64,000 bases of DNA, from positions 9,943,705 through 10,007,704 of the forward strand of contig NC_055987.1 in the NCBI RefSeq assembly GCF_018446385.1. The letters run 5' to 3'. The notes beneath the pieces were generated by a model. It was not told where the DNA came from. It worked only from the letters and a program-made list of their open reading frames with translations, and did not search any database. Positions 10,701 to 22,700 of the stretch are shown here, in pieces; the first letter of the stretch is position 1, and every line of letters begins with the position of its first letter. This DNA is from Zingiber officinale (taxonomy: Eukaryota > Streptophyta > Magnoliopsida > Zingiberales > Zingiberaceae). The position numbers were made by a program, and so were the translations under genes.

Positions 10701-13700
10701 AGCCTTTAGGGATATTTAAAAAAAGATAACTAAAATTTTAATTTTGAAACTTTAACCTGTCTAAAATGCAATGTGATTGAGGTAAACATAGGGGACACAT
10801 TGAGCTAAAAGGGCACCTCATTTTATTTTTCAGCAAAAAACTCATCAAGGCTTGACAACACTTTTCCACAAATAGAGAGTTTTACAACAAATGGTTTAAA
10901 TCCTACATTGGTGCTATTACCCCTATCACATGAGTTCATTCTTCATTTGAACTGTAAGGCATTGAATTTCATTTAGTTTTAGAAGAAGATAAGTCCAAAC
11001 ATGCTAATTGTGGCCAAGCGATTGAGTATACTCAAGAGCACACTTTTGTTTCAAAATGTTGTTTAATTGTTCTGCATTGGACCATATGTTGATGTACTAA
11101 GTTGTGTTGTTGCCATATCATACTCCATGAACGGGACTATAGTAGGATTGGCCGTCTCAAAGATAAGACTGTCACTTGCATCAAACTAATTTATAAGATT
11201 GAGGACTTACTACCGTATCTAGGCACATTTAAAGGTTTTTCTTTGTCTATTGTTTTGCCTATAGTTTGTGTATCGACAATTTCTGAACGATCTCATCCGT
11301 GACCCAACCTTCTTATCAAATTAAATGCATTGTGGTTTTTTAGTTGATGATATCACTAGATGAAACATTAATTGGTACTAATTGGTCAGAAAGGATTGTA
11401 GAGATTGAAGATGCTTGGATCATTGAGAATGGACTTTGACATTTTAAAGATTATCATGTTTTCTTGATTAAGATTATTATCTTTTGAATATTTGTTTCTA
11501 CATTTTTTTCAAGTCAAGTTGATAATAGAAGTTGTCCTTAGTCTTGTAAATCTCATTTTTGATGATCCCATCTAGAAGTGGCGAAGGCTGGACTACCAGT
11601 GAGGTGGCTGGAATGTGGACCAAGTCACCATGACTTGGAGGGAGAAGAAGGTAATGAGCTGTCTTCTAGGTTGACTGAATTGTTGGACCTCTTAAGAAAA
11701 ACCAAGAAGAGGAGACCAAAGGTGCCATAAAGGCTTCTGTCAATGGTGCATGCAAGGTTACTAGAACTAGAAGACAAGAAAAGATAGATGGAATGTTAGA
11801 GGGAGTTCGGGTTGCCCCAACCTTCCAATCTCGTAATTATGTCTCCGACAATAGGAATGAAGATCTGTAAAAATCTCCGCATGCCTTGGCTCGTGTGGTG
11901 GGACTTTTTATAACATGAAAGAAGGAGATGTCACATCTGTGGTTGTTCTGACAAGATGTTGTATCAAGATAAGGAAGATGTCCCATCGTTGTATCAGAAG
12001 GTAACATCAGTCATATCTGGCACTGTATAAGATCTCGTGGGATCATGCTACGTCCACCATGTGGTTGCATGTGTCACATCAATCCATGTGCCACTGAGCA
12101 GTTGAATATCTGGACCCGGGAGAGGTTTCAGGTTAGAGTGGAGGTGAGCCACTGAAATATCCGCTCGGGGAGTTGAGCCCTGAAGTATCCGCTCAAGGAT
12201 TTGGGCCTTGAAGTATCTGCTCGGGGAGCTGGAGAAGGTGCATGCCAAGAGAAGGTCGGAATATGACAACGGCTTGAAGGTCAGAACACAATAGCGGCTC
12301 GAAGGTCGGAACACAGTCGAAGGCTGGAACACAACTGCGGCTACGGCTCTAGGAACCGAATCGACCATGGAGGCGGAGTACAACGGAAATGCACAACAAC
12401 GAAAGTTTGGGGGCTCGATCGACATCGGAGGCTTACGATAGCAATAGATTTTTGCCGAATCAGTGTCGGAAGTGTACAATAGTGTGCGTGAGGGGTTCTG
12501 GCGGAGTCGGCAGCGACCAGAAGCTAGGAGGTGATGGTGAAGACTGATCAAGTTTGCCGAGGAGTAGATCCGATAGAATCCAATGGCTAGGGCATAAATC
12601 TGGTGGTAGCTAGTGGCTGAGGCGTAAATCTGACAATGGGGGTGGATCGCGGAGAGGGGAGGCGACTCGCTAGCCGGAGATCAGTGGCGGGAAGGAGGAG
12701 AAGACACTGCTCAACGATGGCGGTAAGGGGGTCGTCGCCTGAGGCGGCGTAGCTGATGTCTTGGTTGGCGAGAGAGGAGGCGGTGACCTCCTGAGGAAGA
12801 AGGGGGGGGGGATAATGGCGAGGATGAAGATATGGTGACGAGAAAGGAGATCCTACAAAAGTGGTGCTGGAGGCGTGAGCATGAGGCGGTTGTCTGAAAG
12901 AGGCGATCCCTTTGGCGGCGCATGAGAGGAAGGAGAGGAGTGGTCCCTCGGCGGTGAGTGAGGAGATGTCATTGCCGATAGTGTGGCCGGCGACGTTCGT
13001 TGCGGAGAGGGAGTGTGGCGGCGTGCGTGAGACGGGCCAAAACGAAGAATCCCCTTCCTTTCTTCGACGAAGACCATCGGTAAAAAAGGGGGAAAAAGCA
13101 ATCAAAATCCTAAAAATATCCCTTGCCCATATGTCATCATCCCTATTAACTGCATCACAAACTTCTTCTTCAAGTCTAGTTGAAGGAGGTGCGAGTTTGA
13201 CTGGTTGGATTCTTGTGTTGTGGCGATTTGCTAGCACGGGAGCATCCATGGTCAATGAAGAGTGAAACCCTAACAATCGTAGGGAGCAGAGCCCTAAGAA
13301 TTGTAGGGGGCGAAGCCTTTACGTAATGCTGAATCTTGACCGCAGAGTCGGGGAAAGATCATTAGGCCCATTGTATGATGTCGAGTGAGTAGCTATGGTG
13401 AGTCGAGCGAGTGGCAATGGCTGTGCTGAGCGAGCGATCGAGCGGATGTCAAGCGAGCGATCGAGCGGATGCCAAGCGAGCGATCGAGCGGATGTCGAGC
13501 GAGCGGTCGAGCGGATGCCGAGCGAGCGGCCGAGCGGATGCCTTGCAGGCGGTCGAGCAAATGTCGAGCGGGCGGCTATAGCGGTGATATAGTGCTCGAT
13601 CCACGATTCCCAATGGTCCATAGAGTCAGGGAGAGAATAGTCCGTGCCTTGGCAGTCAAAGGGAGCAAAACCTTGAGAATCGTAGGGAGCGACGCCCTAA

Positions 13701-16700
13701 AAGTCGTAAGGAATAAAGCCCTTGAGTATTTAATCGGGGAGTTGAGCCCCTAGTTTCTGATCAGGGAGCAAGGCCCCTAGTCCTTGATCGAGAACTGCCC
13801 CTAGTTTCTAATCAGGGAGTTGTGCTCTTAGTGTCTACTCAGGAGTTGTGCCCCTAGTGTCTGATCGGGGATCTAAGGCTCTAGTCTTTGATCGGGGAGC
13901 TAAACTCTCACTCTCTGATTGGGGAGTCGTAAGTGGGAGTAGAGCTTGTGGCCGTAAAGAGGGAGCGAAGCTCGTGGCCGTAAGTGGAAGTAGAGCTCGT
14001 GGTCGTAAAGTGGGAGCGAAGCCCATGGCTATAAGTGGGAGCAAAGCCCGAGGTCGTAAGTGGGAGCAAAGCCCGTGGCCGTAAGTGGGAGCAAAGCCCG
14101 TGGTCGTTAGTGGGAGAAAAGCCCGTGGTCGTAAGTTGGAGTAAAGCTCGTGGCTAAAAGTGGGAGCAAAGCCCATGGTTGTAAAGGGAGCGAAATTCTA
14201 AGAATTGGAGGGAGTCGGCCTTTACAAGGAGCGAAGCCCTAAGAATCAAAATTTTTTTTGTAGCATAGAATAAAGAAGATAAATAGTGTAGTAAAGTAAT
14301 GCATATGTGTAGGTAATGTTTGTAAAAATCTCTGCATACCTTGGCCCGTGGGGTGAGATTTTTTATAACCTGAAAGGGGGAGATGTCACATCTGTGACTA
14401 TCATAAGGAATGATGCGCTTCTAACAGGATGTCGTATTAAGGTAAGGAAGATGCCCCATTACCGTATCAGGTCACATCAATCATATTTGATATCGTATAA
14501 GATCTTGTGGGATCGTGCTACGTCCACCATACGGCTCCACGTGCCACATCTGTCCACGTGTTGTTGAGTAGCTAAATATCTAGATCTTATAGGGTGTTGG
14601 GTCAGAGTGGAAGTGAGTCGGAGTATCTTGCAAAGCCGATCGAACATGCACTGAATTTCTGATCGGGGAGATGAGCCCCTAAAATATCCGCTCAAGGAGT
14701 TGGGCCCTGAAGTATCCACTCGGGGAGTTGGAGAAGGCGCATGGCAAAAGGCGGTGGCAGTGACTTAAAGGCTGGAACATGATAATAACTCGAAGGCCGG
14801 AACACAATAGCGACTCGAAGGCTAGAACATAGCAGTGGTTAGGGCTCTAGGAATCGAATTGACCACGGAGGTGAAGTACAACGTAAGTGCGTAACAACGA
14901 AGGCCCGGGGTCCTGGTCGGCATAGGAGGGATATAACAGTGATAGATCTATGCTGGATCAATGTCAGAAGTGTACGATAGCGTGCAAGGGGTTCCGGCTG
15001 AGTTGGCAGCGACTAGAAGCTAGGAGACGACAACAAAGGCCGACTAAGCAGTCGGGGAGCAGATCTGGCGGAACCTGGCGGCTAGGGCATAGATCTGGCG
15101 GAACCTGGTGGCTAGGGCATAGATCTGGCGGCAGTTGACGATTAGGATGCAAATCCGACTATGGGGGTGGATCACGGGGTAGAGAGGGAGGGGGGGGGGG
15201 TAGCGTTCTAGCCAGAGATCAACGGTAGGGAAGGAGGAGGTGTTGTTTGGCGATGGTGGCAAGGGGGGCCGTCGCTCGAGGCGGCGTGGCTGGCGGCGTG
15301 TTTGGTGAGAGAGGAGGCGGTGACCTTCAGAGGAAGAAAGGGGTGGAGATAATGGCGAGGATGAAGGGCACCGGCGGCGTGCTCCCGTCGCCTGAGCGTG
15401 AGGTGGTTGCCTCGAAGAGGTGATCCCCCTCTGGCGGCGCATGAGAGAGGATGGAAGGAGAGGAGGTGTCCTTGGTTGGCTGATGACAAGTGAGGAGGAG
15501 AAGATGTTGTTGCCGATGTGGCTGGTGGCGTTCGTCACAGAGGGGGAGAAGCGACACTCGTGCAAGTGTGTGTGAGACGGGCCAAAATGAAGAAGCCCCC
15601 TCATCTCTTCGACGAAGACCATTCCTAAAAAATGAGGAAAAAAACACTCAAAATTTCAAAAATACCCCTGGCCCATGTGCCAACATCCCTATTCATTGCA
15701 TCATTTGAATTAATATAATTTTCTCCTTTTCTATTTGAGATTTCTTTTTATATTAGTTTTTAGGTGGGATTTGTGTCCTTGTTTATTTGTTGTGTTGTAT
15801 CATTTGGCTAATTTGCAAAACCAAAAGAGTTGAAGGGCTAATCATTACTAATGGCTAGTGGAGTGGCAATGTCAAGTGGTAGCTGGATGTGTAAGGATGT
15901 TGGTGACAGTCATTATGAAGCTAGATATCTAAGGGATGTTGTGACTATCTGCAATCAGGAGGTGATTGATCTAGTTATTGGCTGACCATTGCTAGCAAAG
16001 ATCAACGTTAGTGTCTTAAGCTATGCTCTCTACTGAGTTTGAGAGTTAAGGTTTTTCTTGTGGTTAGAGAAGAAGTGCAACACCGAGCTTGATGGTGAAG
16101 TTCATGACAGAGTTGTCATGGTGATGTGAAGGATAGTTGATACCAATAACATGAGAGGGAGCTTTTTTGTCAATCGATGTACGAGTTGGTGGCAATGATA
16201 CTTTTGGTTTGCTCCTTATAAACCAAGTATTCATATATTAGTCTTGGATGCTTAACCATTCACCATTTGGTTAGGAGGTATTACATTCTCGTCGTATTCG
16301 ATGCATATGTTAGTTGACACTTACATTGTCAGTAAGATCATGGAACATAATGAATAAGGGACTTAAAACTTGTAGGTAAAGTTGTTTTAGTGTGATTTAT
16401 AGGTTCGAATTTCGAAAACACTCTTGCAAAATAGGACTCTTCCCCGGGATCCTATATTAGCAGGAGTTTTGTCCACCCAACTATCCTTTTTTTCCCTTCT
16501 CATCTTCCTATTTTTTTCATCTTTTTGATTGCTTTGTGTGCCTATAGTATTCATCTTGTGCATGTCATCCTTAAGCGATTTTTTGTTGTTGTTAACTTGA
16601 CCCTTAATGGGAGGTGACTTAATTGGTGGTGGCTAATTGCTGGAGTAAGTGTTTTTTGCCTCACAACAATCTCTGATTGACTCATTCACTCTAGTCCAAG

Positions 16701-19700
16701 TTGTAGTAATCTAGTAGCTTAGTCCATCTATTCTTTCTAATAGTATTAAATAACAATTTGATATCCTTTTGTTATTATATTATGATCTATTAATTTAATT
16801 TTATTATTGATATTTTGGTGTTTAATGATATCAACACCCATCCTATTGATATGCTTTAACTAATATTGAAATTTCTAGACTACTTGACTTAATACTAATA
16901 ACGATTTTGATGAGAGAGGAAAATAAGAGATCTTACTCAAATTAAATGTATTAAAGATGAAAACGATAGAGTGGAGGAAGTATTTTCTTTAACTTTTATC
17001 AACGATTTAAGAAGATTTAGGAACTAACTTAGCTTAGGAAACCTAAGTAGGTTAGAGGAGTATAGAAATTCAAATTTTTATTAATTTAAACTTTAAAAGT
17101 AAAACAAATTTTAAATAGAATTTAGAATGGGCAAGCGATTAGATTAGGTAATATTTCAATATAGATATAAAAGTGTCTAGGGAAGTATTAATATTGAAAA
17201 TGAAAAAATGTCACATTAACGTAGGGTAAAGGTGAATAAAAATTAATTTGGATTTATGCAAAGGTCAATGATGAAAGCTCTATATATGACTACAGATTGA
17301 AAAGTATTGGAAAAGTATTAGGATATTTAGTGTAGCATATATTTAAACAATAAGATATGTATGACGATGTAATGATAAAAGTGAAGATTTCATTAATTGT
17401 ATCATTTCCTATAAAGATTGACTTATATTAAGGAACAACTCTAAGTGTGTACCTCTTTACACTAATAATGAATGAATTTATTGAATAGATCTGAGATACG
17501 TTACTATGCTGCATGTTGTTTGTAGATGATATTATTTTGGTGGATGAGACACATGATTGAATAATGTAAAGTTGAATCTTGGGCACAAAAAATTGAAACT
17601 AAAAGTTCCTTAGACAATTAATTGAAAAATATCGGGAGCAAAAACAAGATCTTTACATGGTATTCATTGACTTAGAAAAAGCTTATGATAAAGTCCCAAA
17701 GAAATTATATGAAGAATTTTAGAAAAGAGAGGTGTTAGCATAACATATATTGAACTAATTAAGGATATGTATGAGGATGTAACGATCAGAGTAAAGACTT
17801 CAGGCGGAGTAACTGAAACATTTCTAATAAAGATAGGGTTACATCAAGGATCAACCCTAAGCCCCTATCTTTTTACACTAATTATGGACGAACTCACTAC
17901 GCACATTCAAGACAGTACCGTGGTGCATGTTGTTTGCAGATGATATTATTTTGGTAGATGAGACACGTGAAGGAGTAAATGCTAAGCTAGAATCTTGGAG
18001 GGAAACACTAGAAGGGAAAGGTTTTAAGCTTAGTAGATTAAAGACAGAATATATGGAATTTAAGTTTAGCAATATTAAAAGTAATGAAACAATTGTTAAG
18101 ATAGGAGAGGACGAGTTGCCCTCAGAGATTATTTTTGTAAAATGGAGGGATTGAGAGGTCTACATAGAATACAAGCAGGATGAGTGAAATGGAGGAGAGC
18201 GTCAGGTTTTTTATGCGACCATAAAGTACCTCTTAAACTTAAAGGTAAGTTCTATAAAATCGTGATTAGACCTGCTATATTATATGTTGAATGTTGGACT
18301 ATGATTCTAGCATATAAGTAGAAAATGAGAGTTGCAGAGATGAGGATGTTAAGGTGGATGTGTGGACATACGAAGATGGACAAAATAAGGAATGAGAACA
18401 TTAGAGAGAAAGTCGGAGTTGCATCTATTGAGGACAAACTTCGAGAGACACGTTTAAGATGGTACGGACATGTACTTAGACGACCAATAAATGCTCCAAT
18501 TAGGCGATGTGAAATTATGATAAACATGCATATCAAACGAGGAAGAGGACGACCAAAAAAAGACTTGGTTAGCAACAATAAAACAAGATAAAATTTATTT
18601 AAATATAGATGATGATATAATAGGAGATAGGGTTCAATGGCATAAAAGGATTCATACAGCCGACCCCACCTAGTGGGAAAATGCTTGGTTGTTGTTGTTG
18701 TTGTAGTAGTAGTAGATATAACAAAGTAATTATAAAGTTATGAAATGCCGAGTTATTAATAACTAAGAGCTTTAAGTATTGAGGATCATTTTGTAAAATG
18801 ATGGAGGAGTTGATAAAGGTGTTATACATAGGATATAAGCATAATACTTAAAATGAAGGACATTAGATCTTCTTTGTAAAGAGAAGTTTGATAAAATGAA
18901 ACTTAGGGTGTGTTTGGTTCAAGTTATTATGTATAATTTTGGTTATGTAATTACAAGGTAATCACATAACTAAGGTTACGGAGAATAAAACATAATCTAA
19001 TGTTTGGTTTAATCCTAGGTAACGCAACAAAATTAATTTGATTTTACTGTATTACCCTTGCTAAAACAAAACTTATTGTAATTATCTTATTTGAGCCTAA
19101 AATTGTTAATTCACTGTGTTTTTTTTCCTTGTGCCTAATGTATATTTTTTTTATTTACTGTGCCCATTCTCTCCCTCATTTGTGCACTCTTGTCACCCTT
19201 GCAGTCGTCGTCGCAGTGCCATTGTGAGCCGTTGTCGTCGTTGGCAGATGCCTTCCCATCTGCAGCAGTCCGCAAGTCATTGCTCCCCCTCTGTCGTGGT
19301 TGTCGCAGAGGAGAGGAGAATTGGCACCACTTCCAGCCGTAGCCATTGGAAGTTGCCGAGTTGTCGTCGTTGCGACGAGTTGGCCTAGCCGTCGACCCGA
19401 CGCCTTCCCATTGCTAACAGTCAGTGTGCAGAACGAGCCGTGACAAAGACTGTCTCCTTTGTCCGCCCCTCCCCTCTCCTCGATGTGTAGAACTGTGAGG
19501 ATAATTTTGGCAAAATTTTGTTAACCTCAGAATCAAAGAAAATCTTATGTGACGTTTAGTTCACTCCTATGAATCGGAATGAGAATGAGTATCAATGGAT
19601 ATGAGCTTGAGTATCATTTTTAAAAATAATGTTTAGTTAGTTGAATATTTTCAATCGGAATAAACTTAAATTTTCTTTTTTACCCTTAGAGGAAAATAAG

Positions 19701-22700
19701 AGAAAAAATTATATATGAGAGAAAAATATAATGAGAGAGAAAGTGTGATAAGAGAAAAAGTATTATGGGAAAAAATAAATAGAGAAAAAATATGATGAGA
19801 GAGAAAGTATGATGCGAGAGAAAGTGTGATGGAAAAAATGAAGAGAGGGAAAGTGTGATGAGTGAAAATGAGTAGAAATTGAGGAGAGAGAATAATGTAT
19901 GATGAGAGAGAATAATGCGAGAGAAAGTGTGCTGAAAGAAAGTGTGATGGAAAAAAATGAAGAGAGGGAAGGTGTGATGAGAGAAAATGAGGAGAGAGAG
20001 TGTGATGGGAGAGAATGAAGAGAGGGAAAGTGTGATGATAGAAAATGAGGAGAGAGGGTATGGTAGAAGAGATTGAGGAGAGAGAATAATGTATGATGAG
20101 AGAGAGTGCGATGAAAAAAATGAGAGTGTGTGTAATGAGAGAGAAAGTGTGATGAAAAAGAATGAAAAGATAAAATGAGGAGAGAGAGTGTGATGGGAGA
20201 TAATACAGGATAAAATGATAGAGAATGAGGAGAGAGAAAGTATGATGAGTAAGAATAAGGAGAGAGAAAGTGAAATGAAAGAAAAGTTGAACAATATATT
20301 AAGGATATTTTTGTTCAAAACTTAATTTTCATTCTCATTTCTATAAAAATCCAAGGGAAGAGATGGATTTCATCAATACCCAAGTTTTTAGATTTCATTT
20401 TAAAATCTTGATTTCATTTCCATTAACCAAACACAAGATTTGAGAATGAATCCATTTTCTCATTTCCAAATCTCCAAACCAAACGCCACCTTAGGCTTTC
20501 GAAGGAATCGGATTCCTCCTTTTGCTGACGTTTAGTGATGTGGCGGACATCCTTCATTACTTGGGAATTGGTCATTATCTAAACCAAACAGGGTTATCAA
20601 CGATAACCACGAACCAAACACACTCTTATATTTATTATGTTATATGAAGTTGAATGTTGAATTATAAAACAAACATATAAATAAAAGATGAGAGTCGCAG
20701 AGATGAGGATGTTAAGGTGGATGTGTGGATATTCGAGGATGGACATCTAAGAAAAAAAAGTATTTGAGAGAAAATCGGAGTTGTATTTATTGAGGAAAAA
20801 CTCCAAGAAACTAGTTTAAGATAATATGAGTATGCACTTAGGCGTTCAATAAATGTCTTAGTTAGGTGATGTGATACTCATTAATAGAGGAAGAGGCAGA
20901 TAAAAAGACTTGGTTAACAACGATAAAACAGGAAAAACTTCATTGAAATATAAATGAAGGTAGCTAAACATTCAGCATAAGGGTTATGATGCCACCTAGA
21001 AAGTTTCTGATAAGAGTGCATTAGTTCAAATCCTTTTGAGTCACATATTCTTAGTTTACTTTTGTTGAACTTGAGTGTGCAACAAAGGGTGTTTGCTGAT
21101 TTTATAAGTACATTAGTTCAATGCCTTTTATGATTCACAAGAGCAGAGCAGTAATATATTAAAGAGGGTTGTCAAAGGGAAAAAATCATAACAAATGATC
21201 CTGTCCGAACCAGAAGCCAACAGACGCTGGGCACGTGGCGCTTCCCGACTTGCTGATGTAGATCTCCAACGGGATAGGAGGCGGCTGTTACCAAGATGCG
21301 GCTTACGGCCACCAAACATTGGCAAGTGTGTAAGTGCGTGAGACGAGTCGGTGGTTCTACAGTGACTGGTGCGCCGGCGAGTAGTCTAAAGCGGCGTGAG
21401 CGGGTGCATACCTCGAAGCCCAGACGTGTCGTGACAATACCCCATTTGTAGCACTTAGGAAAAGGAGAAACGCGACCCACTTGTGAGCGCTAAACCCTAT
21501 CAGCGGCCCTGGGAGAAGGCTCCACAATATTATGGCTACCCTCACTACCGAGAAGGTGTCCGCGGCGGACCAGTCTCGTGCGTTTGTTGTTGCTATGACC
21601 TGCTCGCGTGTAGACCTAAGTTGGGTACTCGACTGGCTGCGAGGGTGCTACGCGGAGGCACGTGCGGCAGTTGTTGGTGACCTCTTCGGCCGCAGCTGCC
21701 ATGTGTGAACTTCGATTATTCCACGTGAGGCCACGATCCGCACCCTTCCGAGTATTCACTTCCCGACTCTGCACACCACCTAGGGCCCCCATTCTTACTG
21801 CCGGATCAACAAACTTGTCCAGGGAAGGGCTGTGGCTCCAAAAATGTGAAGTAGGGAGATCAATGTCCATGCAATCTTGGCCTTAAATCATGTTAGAGAG
21901 CTGAAATTTTTGTGGTATTTCAGGGGATGCAACTTGCTTGCCATTTGACATTGAGGTAGGATGTTTTATACAAGGGACAAGGATAATAGGGATGAGAGCA
22001 TTTAGTCCAATAGATTCTAGATTAATGGGTTAGTGCCTTAATCCTGAATAGCCAGCCATAGAGTGGAAGCTAAGCTCCAATCCTGAATAGCTCCCCTTGT
22101 GCCTTGGGGTGCATCCGCCTCCATCAAACCTTCTGCCTCAACCTGGTTGCTAGCGAGGCTCCGGATCGCACTAATGCGGAAATCTTTTTTATCAATATGC
22201 CCATGGTACCACGACAACGAGTCTTTGAAAAAATAGATCTTTACGGTCTCCTACGGTATTCTTGGACTTCCCATTAAGATTTGCTCCAGTTGAGCGGATT
22301 GGTCCCTATGGAGCTATCTGAACAATTTTAGTCAACCTGAGGCCTTCTTCTTGGTCGTGGAGCTATCTGTGAGTTTTGCGGATCTACAAGTTTAAAAAAA
22401 AAACAATATGTAACAAACATGGTTTAAAGTGCCGTGCTGAAACGGTCGAAACGGGCGAAACGTCTCGTTCCGCTTTGCGATCGGCATCGGCACAACCCTT
22501 GCACCAGACCCACGATAAGTGCGATGTGTTGCGCGACCCCGTGGTCACAACAGAGGGGTCGCTCGACTTTGCAACAGTAGCGGAGAGGTCGCATAATCCT
22601 TCCGCTGTAGCCATGGAGGTATCGTGCGATTTTGCGGTCACTACAGAGGGGTCGCACGACCAACGTGGTCACGCCAAAGGAATCATGCAATCCTTGAGGC

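Larger units (their letters stand above)
11866..15703 (-). mobile_element. Non-autonomous LTR element (LARD-like) with two direct repeats
   Basis: Two diverged direct repeats, 11866-13157 (1,292 bp) and 14321-15703 (1,383 bp), both run from TGTAAAAATCTC to GCATCA on the plus strand and enclose 1,163 bp. On the minus strand the sequence abutting the copy at 11866-13157 is 'gacttgaagaagaagtttg' then TGATGC, a plausible polypurine tract plus LTR start, so the element probably reads on the minus strand. No gag or pol is present. Long minus-strand frames (12048-12551, 12587-13276, 15044-15622) lie in the repeats, are biased in composition and match no family I know. No matching 5-bp target duplication was found (agatc left, tttga right), so the ends are provisional. 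Confidence 0.55.
18906..20625. mobile_element. Harbinger-like element of the same family as 4940-6338
   Basis: Terminal inverted repeats GGGTGTGTTTGGTTC and, on the minus strand, GAGTGTGTTTGGTTC are flanked by TTA at 18903-18905 and 20626-20628. The right 120 bp, read on the minus strand ('gtggttatcgttgataacc', then 'gtttggtttagataatg'), matches the left end of the 4940 element. A GC-rich insert at about 19160-19480 looks like foreign cargo, but no protein family was recognised in it. A second MITE is nested inside (19548-20490). Confidence 0.75.

Noticed and set aside
12587-13276. 229-codon minus-strand frame
   Set aside because: It lies across the end of a 1.3-kb direct repeat. The matching frame in the other copy is broken differently, so there is no sign of protein conservation.
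13395-14176. Repetitive frames and regularly spaced repeats that could suggest a CRISPR-like array or repeat protein
   Set aside because: Units are directly adjacent with no spacers, the genome is a plant, and the frames exist on both strands of the arrays.
19686-20318. 210-codon minus-strand frame resembling a membrane protein
   Set aside because: It is a translation of a purine-rich minisatellite and is hydrophobic only by composition.
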